The translations under genes and the position numbers were made by a program. A stretch of DNA of 64,000 nucleotides, taken from Amycolatopsis camponoti (GTDB taxonomy: Bacteria > Actinomycetota > Actinomycetes > Mycobacteriales > Pseudonocardiaceae). Of the stretch, positions 34,044-41,841 are shown piece after piece. The notes under the pieces were generated by a model that worked only from the letters and a program-made list of their open reading frames with translations, was not told the origin of the DNA and made no database searches. The DNA is taken from the NCBI RefSeq assembly GCF_902497555.1, contig NZ_CABVGP010000001.1:3080501-3144500 (forward strand), written 5' to 3'. Within the stretch, counting starts at the first letter, position 1. Each line of letters starts with the position of its first letter.

Positions 34044-34589
34044 TCAGCGGGCCCGGAATCCCCGGACCATGAGGTCGGCGAACCGCCCGCGGGCCGCCGG
34101 GGTGCTCGCGGGGATGCCGGTGTTCGCCATGAGCACGAGGTTCAGGTCGGCCAGGCCGACGTCGGGGCGCAGGTGGCCGGTTTCCCGGGCGCGGCGGATC
34201 AGTGCGGCCGCGGAGGTCAGCGAAGCCGCGCGCATCGCGGTCAAGTCCAGCGTGCGCGGGAACGTGGACTTGAAGGCGGTGGTGAATCCGTGGTCGCGTG
34301 CTTGCAGCTCGCAGAGCTTCCGGACCGTGACGCGGAACCCGCGCCAGGGATCGGGATCGGCCAGCCCTTCGTCCATTGTGGACCGCCAGGCGCGCACCTG
34401 CTCGGTGAACGCCGCGGCGACCAGTGCCTCCTTGGCCGGGAAGTGCCGGTAGACGGTCGCGGGTCCCACCCCGGCGCGCCGGGCGATCTCCCGGACCGGC
34501 ACGTCCAGGCCTTCGGTGACGAACACCGCGCGCGCCGCGTCGAGGATCCGGGCCGCGGGACGCCGGTGGCGAGGCAAACGAGCGGTCAC
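34044..34589 (-). CDS. TetR-family regulator
   Basis: A 181-aa protein starting at GTG 34589 (GTG 34598 also fits). The HTH is at about 10-55 ([42 protein letters not shown]). The ligand domain contains [17 protein letters not shown] and ends with [12 protein letters not shown]. It is divergent from the SAM methyltransferase at 34638, separated by only 48 bp, and is its probable regulator. It converges on the previous TetR gene with 3 bp between stops. Confidence 0.87.
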   Translation of the reverse strand: MTARLPRHRRPAARILDAARAVFVTEGLDVPVREIARRAGVGPATVYRHFPAKEALVAAAFTEQVRAWRSTMDEGLADPDPWRGFRVTVRKLCELQARDHGFTTAFKSTFPRTLDLTAMRAASLTSAAALIRRARETGHLRPDVGLADLNLVLMANTGIPASTPAARGRFADLMVRGFRAR

Positions 34590-34637
34590 GGCTCTCACTT
34601 TAGCCAGGCCGCGCGGAGCGGCCGTTACGGTCCGCTG

Positions 34638-35576
34638 ATGACTTCCGACGGGTACCTGGCGGCCGGTGTCGGCGCGACCGCGACCATGGCCGCGATGGCC
34701 AGGGCGATCGCGACCCGCACCGATCCGCTCATCGACGACCCCTTCGCCGAGCCGCTCGTCCGGGCGGTCGGCATCGATCTCCTCACCCGGCTCGCGACCG
34801 GTGAGCTGCCGCCCGGGGAGCTGGTCGGCCAGGTGGCGATCGACGGGGCCAAGGTGCGCACCCGGTTCTACGACGAGTTCTTCCTCGACGCGGCGAACGC
34901 GGGCATCGCCCAGGTCGTGATCCTGGCTTCGGGGCTGGATTCCCGCGCGTACCGGCTGCCCTGGCCGGCCGGGACCGTCGTCTACGAGCTGGACCAGCCG
35001 CTGGTCGTCGCGTTCAAGACCCGCGCGCTGGCCGAGCTGGGCGCCGAGCCCACCGCCGACCGGAGGGTGGTGGCGGCCGACCTGCGCGACGAGTGGCCCG
35101 CCGCCCTGCGCGCCGCCGGGTTCGACCCGGCGCGGCCGAGCGCGTGGAGCGCCGAGGGACTGCTCGGCTACCTGCCGCCCGAGGCGCAGGATCGCTTGCT
35201 GGACACCGTCACCGCCCTCAGCGCGCCGGGCAGCCGGGTGGCCACCGAAAGCAGGCCCAACCCACGACCGGGTGCCGAGGACCAGACGAAGGAACGCCTG
35301 GACGGCATCTCCGCACTCTGGCGCGAGCACGGGTTCGACACCGACATGGCGCGCCTGCGGTTCTTCGGCGAGCGCAACGAAGCGGGTCCCTACCTGGCCG
35401 CCCGAGGGTGGACGCTGAACGCGGTCACCACGCGCGACCTCCTCGCCGCCCACGACCTGCCGCCGTTGACGGACGACGACCTGCGCATGGGCGAACTGCG
35501 CTACATCAGCGGCACTCTCGGCGAGGCGTCACGCCGGGACGTCGACGGAACGGCGGATGCGCGCCTGGCCGGGTGA
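34638..35576 (+). CDS. SAM-dependent methyltransferase (TIGR00027 / LCMT-like)
   Basis: A 312-aa protein starting at ATG 34638. It shows family hallmarks: an N-terminal [28 protein letters not shown] segment in which DDPFA is conserved, the SAM motif [21 protein letters not shown] and the late [18 protein letters not shown]. These match the actinobacterial putative S-adenosylmethionine methyltransferases related to leucine carboxyl methyltransferase. Most members have unknown small-molecule substrates. It is divergent from a TetR regulator. Its 3' end overlaps a truncated gene on the other strand by 48 bp. Confidence 0.87.
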   Translation: MTSDGYLAAGVGATATMAAMARAIATRTDPLIDDPFAEPLVRAVGIDLLTRLATGELPPGELVGQVAIDGAKVRTRFYDEFFLDAANAGIAQVVILASGLDSRAYRLPWPAGTVVYELDQPLVVAFKTRALAELGAEPTADRRVVAADLRDEWPAALRAAGFDPARPSAWSAEGLLGYLPPEAQDRLLDTVTALSAPGSRVATESRPNPRPGAEDQTKERLDGISALWREHGFDTDMARLRFFGERNEAGPYLAARGWTLNAVTTRDLLAAHDLPPLTDDDLRMGELRYISGTLGEASRRDVDGTADARLAG

Positions 35577-35890
35577 TCGCCGAGCCGGGCGGTCGAACGT
35601 CACCACGCCGACGGCGATCAGGCACCACAGCACGCCGGTGAGCCGGCCCAGCCGATCGGCGTCGGCGCCGGTGAAGCCGAGCGCGGCGGCACCGATCGCT
35701 CTCTGCGTCACGTGGAAGACCACCGCCACGAGGGCGCTGCCGCCGGCGCGGTTGACCAGCCAGACGTAGACCAGCGTGATCGCGAAGGTGACCGGGAGCC
35801 CGAACGGCGCGAGCATGCCCGAGGTGACCAGCGGCAGGTGCCAAAGCGCCACGGTCACCCCGAGGACGGCGCCGCGCCGCGAAGGAAGGC
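35529..35890 (-). pseudogene. C-terminal fragment of a CPBP-family intramembrane protease
   Basis: The minus strand encodes RRGAVLGVTVALWHLPLV, then LPVTFAITLVYVWLVNR and ALVAVVFHVTQRAIGAAALG, then a final helix LGRLTGVLWCLIAVGVV. The LWHLPL motif and the His-containing third helix belong to the CPBP (Abi/CAAX protease) family. The N-terminal half with the glutamate motif EExxxR is missing: immediately upstream, the DNA becomes part of a lysyltransferase-like gene on the opposite strand. The open frame that continues to 36368 does not look like protein. It is therefore a truncated, probably inactive gene. Confidence 0.7.
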
Positions 35891-36525
35891 GTCGCGTACC
35901 GCCAGGTCGTGCTGGCCGAGGAGCCGTGGGGCGTCCGCAGCCAGGTCCGCGCCATCTGCGAGGAATGGGTGGTGACAAGGGAATGCCGGAGATGGGGTTC
36001 ACGCTCGGCGGCGTGGAGGAGGCGCTGGACCCGGCCACCCGGGTCGGCCTGGCCGTCGACGCCGACGGCAGCGTGCACGGCGTCACGTCGTGGCTGCCGG
36101 TGCACGGGCCGGACGGCGAGGTCCACGGCTGGACCCTGGACCTCATGCGCCGCCGCGGCGACGGTTTCCGGCCCGCCGTGGAGTTCCTGATCGGGTCCGC
36201 CATCCTGGCGTTCCAGGCGGACGGGATGCGGTTCGTGTCCCTGTCGGGCGCACCGCTGGCCCGGTCGGCGGCGGCGACGGCCGAGCCGGCCGCGGTCGAA
36301 CGGCTGCTGGACATGCTCAGCCGAGAGCTGGAACCGGTGTACGGCTTCCGCTCGCTGCACGCGTTCAAGCTGAAGTTCAGCCCGCGCTTCGAACCGATGT
36401 ACCTCGCCTACCGCGACGAAGGCGACCTGCCCCGGATCGGCGTGGCGCTCCCCCGCGCGTACCCGCCGGACGCGAACCTGCGCACCTTGGTGAAGCCGGC
36501 GACCGCCACCCGGCGTCGTGAATGA
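35885..36525 (+). pseudogene. C-terminal fragment of a phosphatidylglycerol lysyltransferase-like (DUF2156) gene
   Basis: Translation begins abruptly with EGVAYRQVVLAEEPW and RAICEEWV, then shifts frame at about 35968 (TGGGTGGTGACAAG lacks one G) and continues GDKGMPEMGFTLGGVEEALDP through to LKFSPRFEPMYLAYRDEGDLPRIG at the stop 36525. This is the C-terminal acetyltransferase-like domain of MprF/LysX-type enzymes that add lysine to membrane lipids. The N-terminal and membrane parts are absent. Truncation plus frameshift indicates a pseudogene. Confidence 0.7.
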
Positions 36526-36560
36526 CCCGTTCAGGGCTCGTGAGGTCCTGAACGAGTCAT
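36522..36560. terminator. Hairpin after the DUF2156 remnant
   Basis: ATGACCCGTTCAGG (36522-36535) pairs with CCTGAACGAGTCAT (36547-36560), 13 of 14 positions, around an 11-nt loop. It overlaps the stop codon of the remnant and precedes the convergent roadblock operon, so it could terminate both directions. No U-tract follows. Confidence 0.6.
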
Positions 36561-36586
36561 CCGAGACCGGGGGAGGAGGCCGGGCG

Positions 36587-37099
36587 TCACTCCGGCGGTG
36601 GCGGCGTCCGGTGGGACCCTCCCGGCGCCGGGAGGCGGTTGCGGAGCAGCGTCAGCGCCTGCTTGGCGGCGAGGGTGAACAGGCCCATGGTGATGTCCGG
36701 CTGGCCGAACACGACGAGCAGGAGCGACCCTTCGACGGGGAAGACGCAGACGTAGCCGGAGCTGCCTTCGAACAGCGCACTGCGGGATTCGCCGATCCGG
36801 GCCTGCGCGGTGAACTGCGCGGCGAGCCCGATGGCCGCCGCCGACATGGCGGCGACGCTGTCGGCCTCGACGGCCTCGGTGTCGTCGGCCAGGACCAGGC
36901 CGTCGTGGGTGGCCACGAGCAGCCCGGCCACCTGGTCGACCTGGTCCGCGACCTCGCGCAACGCCTCGAGCATCCGTTCGGGGTCGAGTGGCGGGCGCCG
37001 GGCCGCCCGGTCCGGCGGGGGACCGGTGCTTTCCGGCGCCGGCTTGCGGACCGGCAGCGGGGCGCGGGAGGGCTGGCTGTGGGTGTCGGCACTCGTCAT
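36587..37099 (-). CDS. Roadblock/LC7-domain protein
   Basis: A 170-aa protein with start ATG 37099, which overlaps the stop of the preceding gene (ATGA). Residues 1-40 are Pro/Arg-rich and disordered. The roadblock fold spans about 40-150: MLEALREVADQVDQVAGLLVATHDGLVLADD, AAQFTAQARIGES, GYVCVFPVEGSLLLVVF. Such proteins act with small GTPases of the MglA/CvnD type. Here only two roadblock proteins are present. Confidence 0.83.
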   Translation of the reverse strand: MTSADTHSQPSRAPLPVRKPAPESTGPPPDRAARRPPLDPERMLEALREVADQVDQVAGLLVATHDGLVLADDTEAVEADSVAAMSAAAIGLAAQFTAQARIGESRSALFEGSSGYVCVFPVEGSLLLVVFGQPDITMGLFTLAAKQALTLLRNRLPAPGGSHRTPPPPE

Positions 37100-37464
37100 A
37101 CGGACAGGCTGGTCTCGATGCGCTTGAGGCTGTGGCGGGCGAGCGCGAGGTTCGCTCGTTCGCGGTCCAGGACCAGGTAGAGGAACAGGGTGGAGTTGCC
37201 GCGGGCCGACAGCGGCCGGATCAGGTGGTACTGGCGGTGGAGGGTGATGAGGATGTCCTCGATGCTGTCGTCCAACCCGAGAGAGGACATGACGCGCAGT
37301 TTCGCGCGGACGACCTCGGTGTTGCCGGCCGCCGCGATATCCAGGTCGAGCCAGTCGCCACCGCCCAGCGAACCGAGGGACATCCCGCTGTCGTAGTCGA
37401 CGAGGGTCGCGCCGACGGCGCCGGGAATGCTCATCGCTTCTTTCAAGGCCAGATCGATCGTCAT
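37096..37464 (-). CDS. Roadblock/LC7-like protein, first gene of the operon
   Basis: A 122-aa protein beginning at ATG 37464, with GGAGGA 9 bp upstream. The fold is seen in ALKEAMSIPGAVGATLVDYDSGMSLGSLGG, then AKLRVMSSLGLDDSIEDILITL and STLFLYLVLDRERANLALAR. It overlaps the next roadblock gene by 4 bp, so the two are co-translated and may form a heterodimer. No histidine-kinase-like CvnA, DUF742 or GTPase gene adjoins them, unlike complete Streptomyces conservons. Role in the cell is unknown. Confidence 0.78.
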   Translation of the reverse strand: MTIDLALKEAMSIPGAVGATLVDYDSGMSLGSLGGGDWLDLDIAAAGNTEVVRAKLRVMSSLGLDDSIEDILITLHRQYHLIRPLSARGNSTLFLYLVLDRERANLALARHSLKRIETSLSV

Positions 37465-37741
37465 GAAAAGCCGTCCTCCAGTGCGATCACGTGCTATGTC
37501 CACAATCGACCGGCCGGGGACTTGTGTTCGGCCATCCGGCGGTCGCTCGCGCAGGCCTGTGACGTTATGTGTCCGCGCCAGTTTCAAATACGACCGTTCG
37601 GAGCAACTTTTCATTTCAGCTCGTGACTTGTTCGCGGGGTCCGAAATGCGTCCCGGTATTCATTTTCTGCAATGGCGCTCACTTGAGCGCCCTGACAAAA
37701 CTGCAATTTGCAGACGGCAAATGGCAGCACTCGGCGGCGGG
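37465..37741. other. AT-richer intergenic region with two small dyads
   Basis: These 277 bp separate the stop of the GT39-type gene from the start of the roadblock operon, both on the minus strand, and are visibly less GC-rich than the surroundings. GGCGCTCA/TGAGCGCC (37674-37691) is a perfect dyad with a 2-nt centre and may end the GT39 transcript. CTGCAA-T-TTGCAG (37701-37713) is a second perfect dyad. The remainder is presumably the roadblock promoter. No gene is seen. Confidence 0.5.
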
Positions 37742-39415
37742 TCACGGGCGGCGGTAGAGCGTGATCGAGTGCCCGACCTCGTCGATCGGGGCGCTGCCGG
37801 AGATCAGCGCCGTCAAGCGGTCGTCCGCCTTGGCGATGGCGGAGTCCGACACGGCGAGCAGGCCGTGCACGTCGTCCGGGGGCACGGCGAGCGGGTCGGC
37901 CGCGTCGATGCCGTACGCGGACGGCACGCCGCTGCCCTTGTAGACCAGCCAGACCCGCTCGCCCGGGTGGTCCTGGCGCAGGCGGTCCGCGAGCCGGCCC
38001 AGGTCCTGGCCCCAGTCGACGTTCGAGTCGTGCAGGCTCAGGTGGGTCTGCGCCGGGCCGCCGAACGCCTCGTTCGAATACGGCAGGTAGTAGGGGAACG
38101 TCCGCAGCGAGCTGACCGCGGCGAAGACGACCAGCACCCCCGCCGCGACGTGTGCCCACCGCCATCGGACCGCGACCAAGCCCGCCGCGGCGACCGCCAG
38201 GAACATCGGCACGAAGATCGCGTACCGGACCCCGAGGTCGCGGGTGCTGGTCATCGCCGCGGCCAGCAGCACCGCCGCGGGGACGAGGACGTACGGCGCC
38301 GCCGGGCGCAGCCGCGGGACCGCCGGCAGCGCGACCGCGCCGGCCAGCCCGAGGGCCAGCGTGGCCAGCGGCGTCTTCACCAGCAGCGCGACCGGCAGGT
38401 AGTACCACAGTGAGCCGGCGTGGTACCGGCCCAGCAGGAAGGTGCTCCACGTCCGGTCTTCGAAGGCGAACTGGACGCGCATCCCGTCGAGGTACGGCCG
38501 GGGCAGCGGCAGCCGGTCGACGAGCGCGCGCAAGCCGTGGTCGGCCGGCAGGTCCGGCGGCGGCGTCCAGTGCAGCCGCGGATCCACGACGAGGTAGGAG
38601 GCCCACACCACGGCGACCGCGAGCAGGGTCACGGAGACCGCCGCGGCCACGCCGAGTCCGAGTACCCGGAGCGTCCTTTGTGGACCGATGCCGCGGCGGG
38701 CGTGCCAGACCGACAGCACGACCAGGAGCGGCACGACCGGAACCGCCGCCAGCGCGCTCATCTTCGTGGCCACGGCCGCGCCGAAGGCGAGCCCCGAGAG
38801 GGGAACATGAAGACCGGGACGCCGCCGGGCCCGCCACAGCAGCCAGGCCGACGTCAGCAGGAACCCGGCGACCGGCACGTCGAGCGTGGCCAGCGATCCG
38901 TGCGCGATGACGTCGGGTGAGAACGCGTACAGGGCCAGTGCCGTCACCCCGCCGGCCGGGCCGGTCAGCTCGCGGGCGAACGCGAAGACGACCAGTCCGA
39001 ACAGGAGCGTCAGCACGATCACCGGCAGCCGTGCCGCCAGCATCAGCCCTCCCGGGTCTTCGCCCGACTCGTACAGCACGTGCCGGCCGAGCTGCGTCTG
39101 GTCGCCGGTGAACCCGGGGTCGAGGTGCGCGCCGGTGAAGGCGAGGCCGGTCGCGATGATCAGCTTGCCCAGCGGCGGGTGCTCCGGGTTGTACCGCAGG
39201 CTGTGCTGGTCGAGGTAGACCACGGCCGTGCCGACGTAGACCGGCTCGTCGATCGTCGGGGACTGCTCGACGGCCGTCGTGATCATCGCGATCGCCATCC
39301 CGGCGAGCAGGGCGGCCACGACGAGCACGAGCGGCCACCGCCGTGGCGGCTTACCGGGCGCCTCCTCGGGGATCGCTTCGTCCGCGCTCGGCACCCGGCT
39401 CGTCAAGAGGGACAT
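37742..39415 (-). CDS. GT39-type (ArnT/PMT-like) polyprenol-dependent glycosyltransferase
   Basis: A 557-aa membrane protein starting at ATG 39415. After a short cytoplasmic N-terminus and first helix comes SPTIDEPVYVGTAVVYL, whose DE pair (56-57) is the expected catalytic Asp-Glu of protein O-mannosyltransferase-like enzymes, followed by NPEHPPLGKLI. About ten helices follow, and the last 110 residues are a soluble extracytoplasmic domain with SNEAFGG and HDSNVDWGQDL. Enzymes of this class transfer a sugar from polyprenyl phosphate to proteins, lipids or glycans outside the membrane. Acceptor unknown. A palindrome overlaps its ribosome binding site region. Confidence 0.82.
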   Translation of the reverse strand: MSLLTSRVPSADEAIPEEAPGKPPRRWPLVLVVAALLAGMAIAMITTAVEQSPTIDEPVYVGTAVVYLDQHSLRYNPEHPPLGKLIIATGLAFTGAHLDPGFTGDQTQLGRHVLYESGEDPGGLMLAARLPVIVLTLLFGLVVFAFARELTGPAGGVTALALYAFSPDVIAHGSLATLDVPVAGFLLTSAWLLWRARRRPGLHVPLSGLAFGAAVATKMSALAAVPVVPLLVVLSVWHARRGIGPQRTLRVLGLGVAAAVSVTLLAVAVVWASYLVVDPRLHWTPPPDLPADHGLRALVDRLPLPRPYLDGMRVQFAFEDRTWSTFLLGRYHAGSLWYYLPVALLVKTPLATLALGLAGAVALPAVPRLRPAAPYVLVPAAVLLAAAMTSTRDLGVRYAIFVPMFLAVAAAGLVAVRWRWAHVAAGVLVVFAAVSSLRTFPYYLPYSNEAFGGPAQTHLSLHDSNVDWGQDLGRLADRLRQDHPGERVWLVYKGSGVPSAYGIDAADPLAVPPDDVHGLLAVSDSAIAKADDRLTALISGSAPIDEVGHSITLYRRP

Positions 39416-39424
39416 CCGCGGGTC

Positions 39425-39438
39425 CTTTCGTGCGAAAG
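39425..39438. promoter_or_regulatory. 14-bp palindrome at the GT39-gene 5' end
   Basis: CTTTCG-TG-CGAAAG (39425-39438) is a perfect dyad 10-23 bp upstream of the GT39 ATG and 8 bp downstream of the TetR stop, both genes on the minus strand. It could be an operator or a small hairpin masking the AAGGA ribosome binding site. Confidence 0.35.
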
Positions 39439-39445
39439 AACGGGA

Positions 39446-40066
39446 TCACTCCCAGGACGTCCGGCCCGCCCGGTGGTTCCGCAGGAGGGGCAGGAAGAGC
39501 TCGTCGACGATCTCCCGGATGCGGGCCGGCTCCGGCGGGCGGAGCTCCATGAGGAGGTCGTGGCGCACCAGGTCGTACGGCAGGTCGAGCACCGTGGCGG
39601 GAACGCGGCCGAGGTCGAGCTCGCCGCGGTCGTGGGCGCGCCGGTAGACGGCCCGGGCGTGGGGGAGCACCTCCTCGCCCATGACCTCGGCGCGGACCTG
39701 CGCGGGGGTCAGGCCGGTGCCGGCCAGCAGTCCCGAGAACGCGGTCGCAGCGGCGATGGCGAAGAACGGGGCACGGGTTTCGCTCACCGCGGCCAGCTGG
39801 GCGAGCAGGTCGCCGCGCAGGGTGCCCGTGTCGGGGTCCGCGACCGGGTGGGCGTTCCGGTAGTGCTCCATCGCGGCCAGCACCAGCTGGTCCTTGTTGG
39901 CCCAGCGGCGGTAGAGCACGGCCTCGCTGGTGCGGGCGCGCACGGCGATGGACTCCATCGTCAGGCGGCCGTACCCGGTCTCGACCAGCTCGTCCCAGCC
40001 GGCGGTGAGCAGCTCGGACTCCAGCTGCTTGCCGTGCCGGCGGCGGCGGACGGGCTCGGAGGTCAC
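39446..40066 (-). CDS. TetR-family regulator, divergent from FAD monooxygenase
   Basis: A 206-aa protein starting at GTG 40066. The HTH region is at about 20-65 (ELVETGYGRLTMESIAVRARTSEAVLYRRWANKDQLVL), with the unusual RRW variant of YRHF common in AcrR-like members. The C-terminal domain contains RAPFFAIAAATAFSGLLAG. Two matching operator sites lie between it and the monooxygenase at 40152, so it is the likely repressor of that gene and of itself. Confidence 0.88.
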   Translation of the reverse strand: MTSEPVRRRRHGKQLESELLTAGWDELVETGYGRLTMESIAVRARTSEAVLYRRWANKDQLVLAAMEHYRNAHPVADPDTGTLRGDLLAQLAAVSETRAPFFAIAAATAFSGLLAGTGLTPAQVRAEVMGEEVLPHARAVYRRAHDRGELDLGRVPATVLDLPYDLVRHDLLMELRPPEPARIREIVDELFLPLLRNHRAGRTSWE

Positions 40067-40077
40067 CCCGTCACGAT

Positions 40078-40136
40078 AGAAAGGGTTTCCTTTCTCGGCA
40101 AGTCCGCCTAACCTGGTTAGAAAGTGATTCCTTTCT
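40078..40136. promoter_or_regulatory. Pair of TetR-type operators, AGAAAG-N6-CTTTCT
   Basis: Two 18-bp dyads lie at 40078-40095 (AGAAAGGGTTTCCTTTCT) and 40119-40136 (AGAAAGTGATTCCTTTCT). Their centres are 41 bp apart, close to four helical turns. One lies near the TetR start and one just before the monooxygenase ribosome binding site, which fits coordinate repression of both divergent genes. Confidence 0.75.
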
Positions 40137-40151
40137 TGACGGGGGCTGACC

Positions 40152-41654
40152 ATGACCACGACCCAGGTGCTGATCGCCGGCGCCGGCCCGACCGGTCTCA
40201 CGCTGGCCTGCGAGCTCGCCCGCGACGGCGTCCCGTTCCGCCTGGTCGAGGCCGCCCCCGGGCCGCGGCCCGGCTCGCGCGGCAAGGGCGTCCAGCCGCG
40301 GACCCTCGAGGTGTTCGACGATCTCGGCGTCGTCGATCGCGTCCTCGCCCACGGCCGGACGGCGATGCCGATCCGGTCGGCCGCTCCCGACGGCCGCGTG
40401 ACGCTCGGGGGCACCGAGACACTCGGGGACCGCCCGGACATCCCGTACCCGGCGAGCCTGATCACGCCCGAATGGCGCGTCGAGGAAGCGCTGCGGCTGC
40501 GGCTGGCGGAGCTGGGCGGCGCGGTCGAGTTCGGCACCGCGCTCGACGGCTTCGACCAGTCGCACGAAGGCGTGTCGGCCGTGCTCGTCGCGGACGGTGT
40601 GGCGGAGACGGTCACGGCGTCCTGGCTGGTGGGCTGCGACGGCGGCCACAGCACCGTCCGCGGGCGGGCCGGGATCGCGTTCGAGGGCGAGACCCGGGAG
40701 GAGGTGCGGATGATCGTCGCCGACGTCGACGCCGGCGGCCTCGATCGCGATGCCTGGCACCTGTGGCGGCACGAGGAAGGCTTCGTCAGCCTCTGCCCGC
40801 TGCCCTCGACCGGCGCCTTCCAGTTCCAGGCGAGCATCGCGCCGGGGCAGGACCCCGGGCTCGCGCTCGCGAACCTGCGGGCGATCCTCGAGCGGCGCAG
40901 CGGCCGCGCCGACATCCGGCTCCACGAGCCGGAGTGGGCGTCGCTGTGGCGCGCCAACGTCCGGCTCGCCGACCGCTACCGCGAGGGCCGCGTGTTCCTC
41001 GCCGGCGACGCCGCGCACATCCACTCGCCCGCCGGCGGCCAGGGGATGAACACCGGCATCCAGGACGCGCACAACCTCGGCTGGAAGCTCGCGGCGGTCG
41101 CGAAGGGCGCCTCGCCGGCTCTGCTCGACAGCTACGAGGCCGAGCGGCGCCCGGTCGCGGAGGGGGTGCTCGCGCTCTCGGACGCGCGCCTCGCGGAAGC
41201 GCTGGAGCGAAAGGGCATCCCGCTCCGCCGCGACGCGGCCACGACGCAGCTCGGCATCGGCTATCGCGGGTCGGCGCTGGCCCGCGACGACCGCGACGAC
41301 ACCGCGTCGCTGCGCGCGGGCGACCGTGCTCCCGACGCGTCCGGGCTGACGACGGTGGACGGCGAACGCCGGCTGTTCGACCTGACGCGCGGAGGCGGCT
41401 TCACACTCCTGGACTTCGGGGGCGGGCCGGCGACGTTTCCACCCGGACTCAGGACTTTCCGCGTCGTCGGACGGCCGGACGGTCCGGGCGAGATCGCCGA
41501 TACCGGAGGCCACCTCGCCGCCGCCTACGGCGCGTCCGGCACCACGCTCGTGCTGATCCGGCCCGACGGCTGCGTCGCGGTGATCTCCGACGCCGGTGAC
41601 GGGCCGGCGGTTTCGGACTACCTAAATGACCTATGCCCGATCGCCGGATCTTGA
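40152..41654 (+). CDS. FAD-dependent aromatic monooxygenase (class A)
   Basis: A 500-aa flavoprotein starting at ATG 40152. It has FAD motif GAGPTG at 10-15, the GCDGGHSTVR motif at about 161-170, GDAAHIHSP at 285-293, and a C-terminal thioredoxin-like domain (from about 395, DRAPDASGL onwards) as in PheA/TcmG/MhpA-type hydroxylases. It hydroxylates a phenolic or polyketide-like substrate using NAD(P)H and O2. Control by the divergent TetR is likely. The next gene, a 42-aa peptide, starts 43 bp later, so a link to the RiPP-like pair cannot be excluded, but drug inactivation or catabolism is the simpler reading. Confidence 0.85.
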   Translation: MTTTQVLIAGAGPTGLTLACELARDGVPFRLVEAAPGPRPGSRGKGVQPRTLEVFDDLGVVDRVLAHGRTAMPIRSAAPDGRVTLGGTETLGDRPDIPYPASLITPEWRVEEALRLRLAELGGAVEFGTALDGFDQSHEGVSAVLVADGVAETVTASWLVGCDGGHSTVRGRAGIAFEGETREEVRMIVADVDAGGLDRDAWHLWRHEEGFVSLCPLPSTGAFQFQASIAPGQDPGLALANLRAILERRSGRADIRLHEPEWASLWRANVRLADRYREGRVFLAGDAAHIHSPAGGQGMNTGIQDAHNLGWKLAAVAKGASPALLDSYEAERRPVAEGVLALSDARLAEALERKGIPLRRDAATTQLGIGYRGSALARDDRDDTASLRAGDRAPDASGLTTVDGERRLFDLTRGGGFTLLDFGGGPATFPPGLRTFRVVGRPDGPGEIADTGGHLAAAYGASGTTLVLIRPDGCVAVISDAGDGPAVSDYLNDLCPIAGS

Positions 41655-41697
41655 CGTAGCGTGGGAATCCCTGTCGTCGACGTTTGCGAGGGTCCGG

Positions 41698-41826
41698 ATG
41701 GAAAACGCCACAACCCCCACCGAGATGCCCGCCAGTGGTCTGCTGCTCGGCGTGGAGACGCTGACGGCCGCGGTGGACCGGGGCAAGGCCAATGGCGCGG
41801 TCGCCGACAACGACGGCAACGACTAG
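41698..41826 (+). CDS. Candidate RiPP precursor peptide (42 aa)
   Basis: A short ORF from ATG 41698 with GAGGG upstream. It reads MENATTPTEMPASGLLLG, then VETLTAAVDRGKANGAV, and ends ADNDGND. It has no membrane helix. The acidic Asp/Asn-rich tail and its position 15 bp before a JmjC-type oxygenase suggest that the peptide is the substrate of that enzyme, which could hydroxylate Asp, Asn or another side chain. The open frame extends upstream to 41626, but that part overlaps the previous gene. No known family is recognised. Confidence 0.55.
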   Translation: MENATTPTEMPASGLLLGVETLTAAVDRGKANGAVADNDGND

Positions 41827-41841
41827 CGGTCGTCCCGCTCC

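Noticed and set aside
41698..41826. Classical lanthipeptide or lasso peptide precursor
   Set aside because: The peptide has no Cys and no lanthionine synthetase, lasso cyclase or ATP-grasp gene is nearby; only the JmjC oxygenase is coupled.
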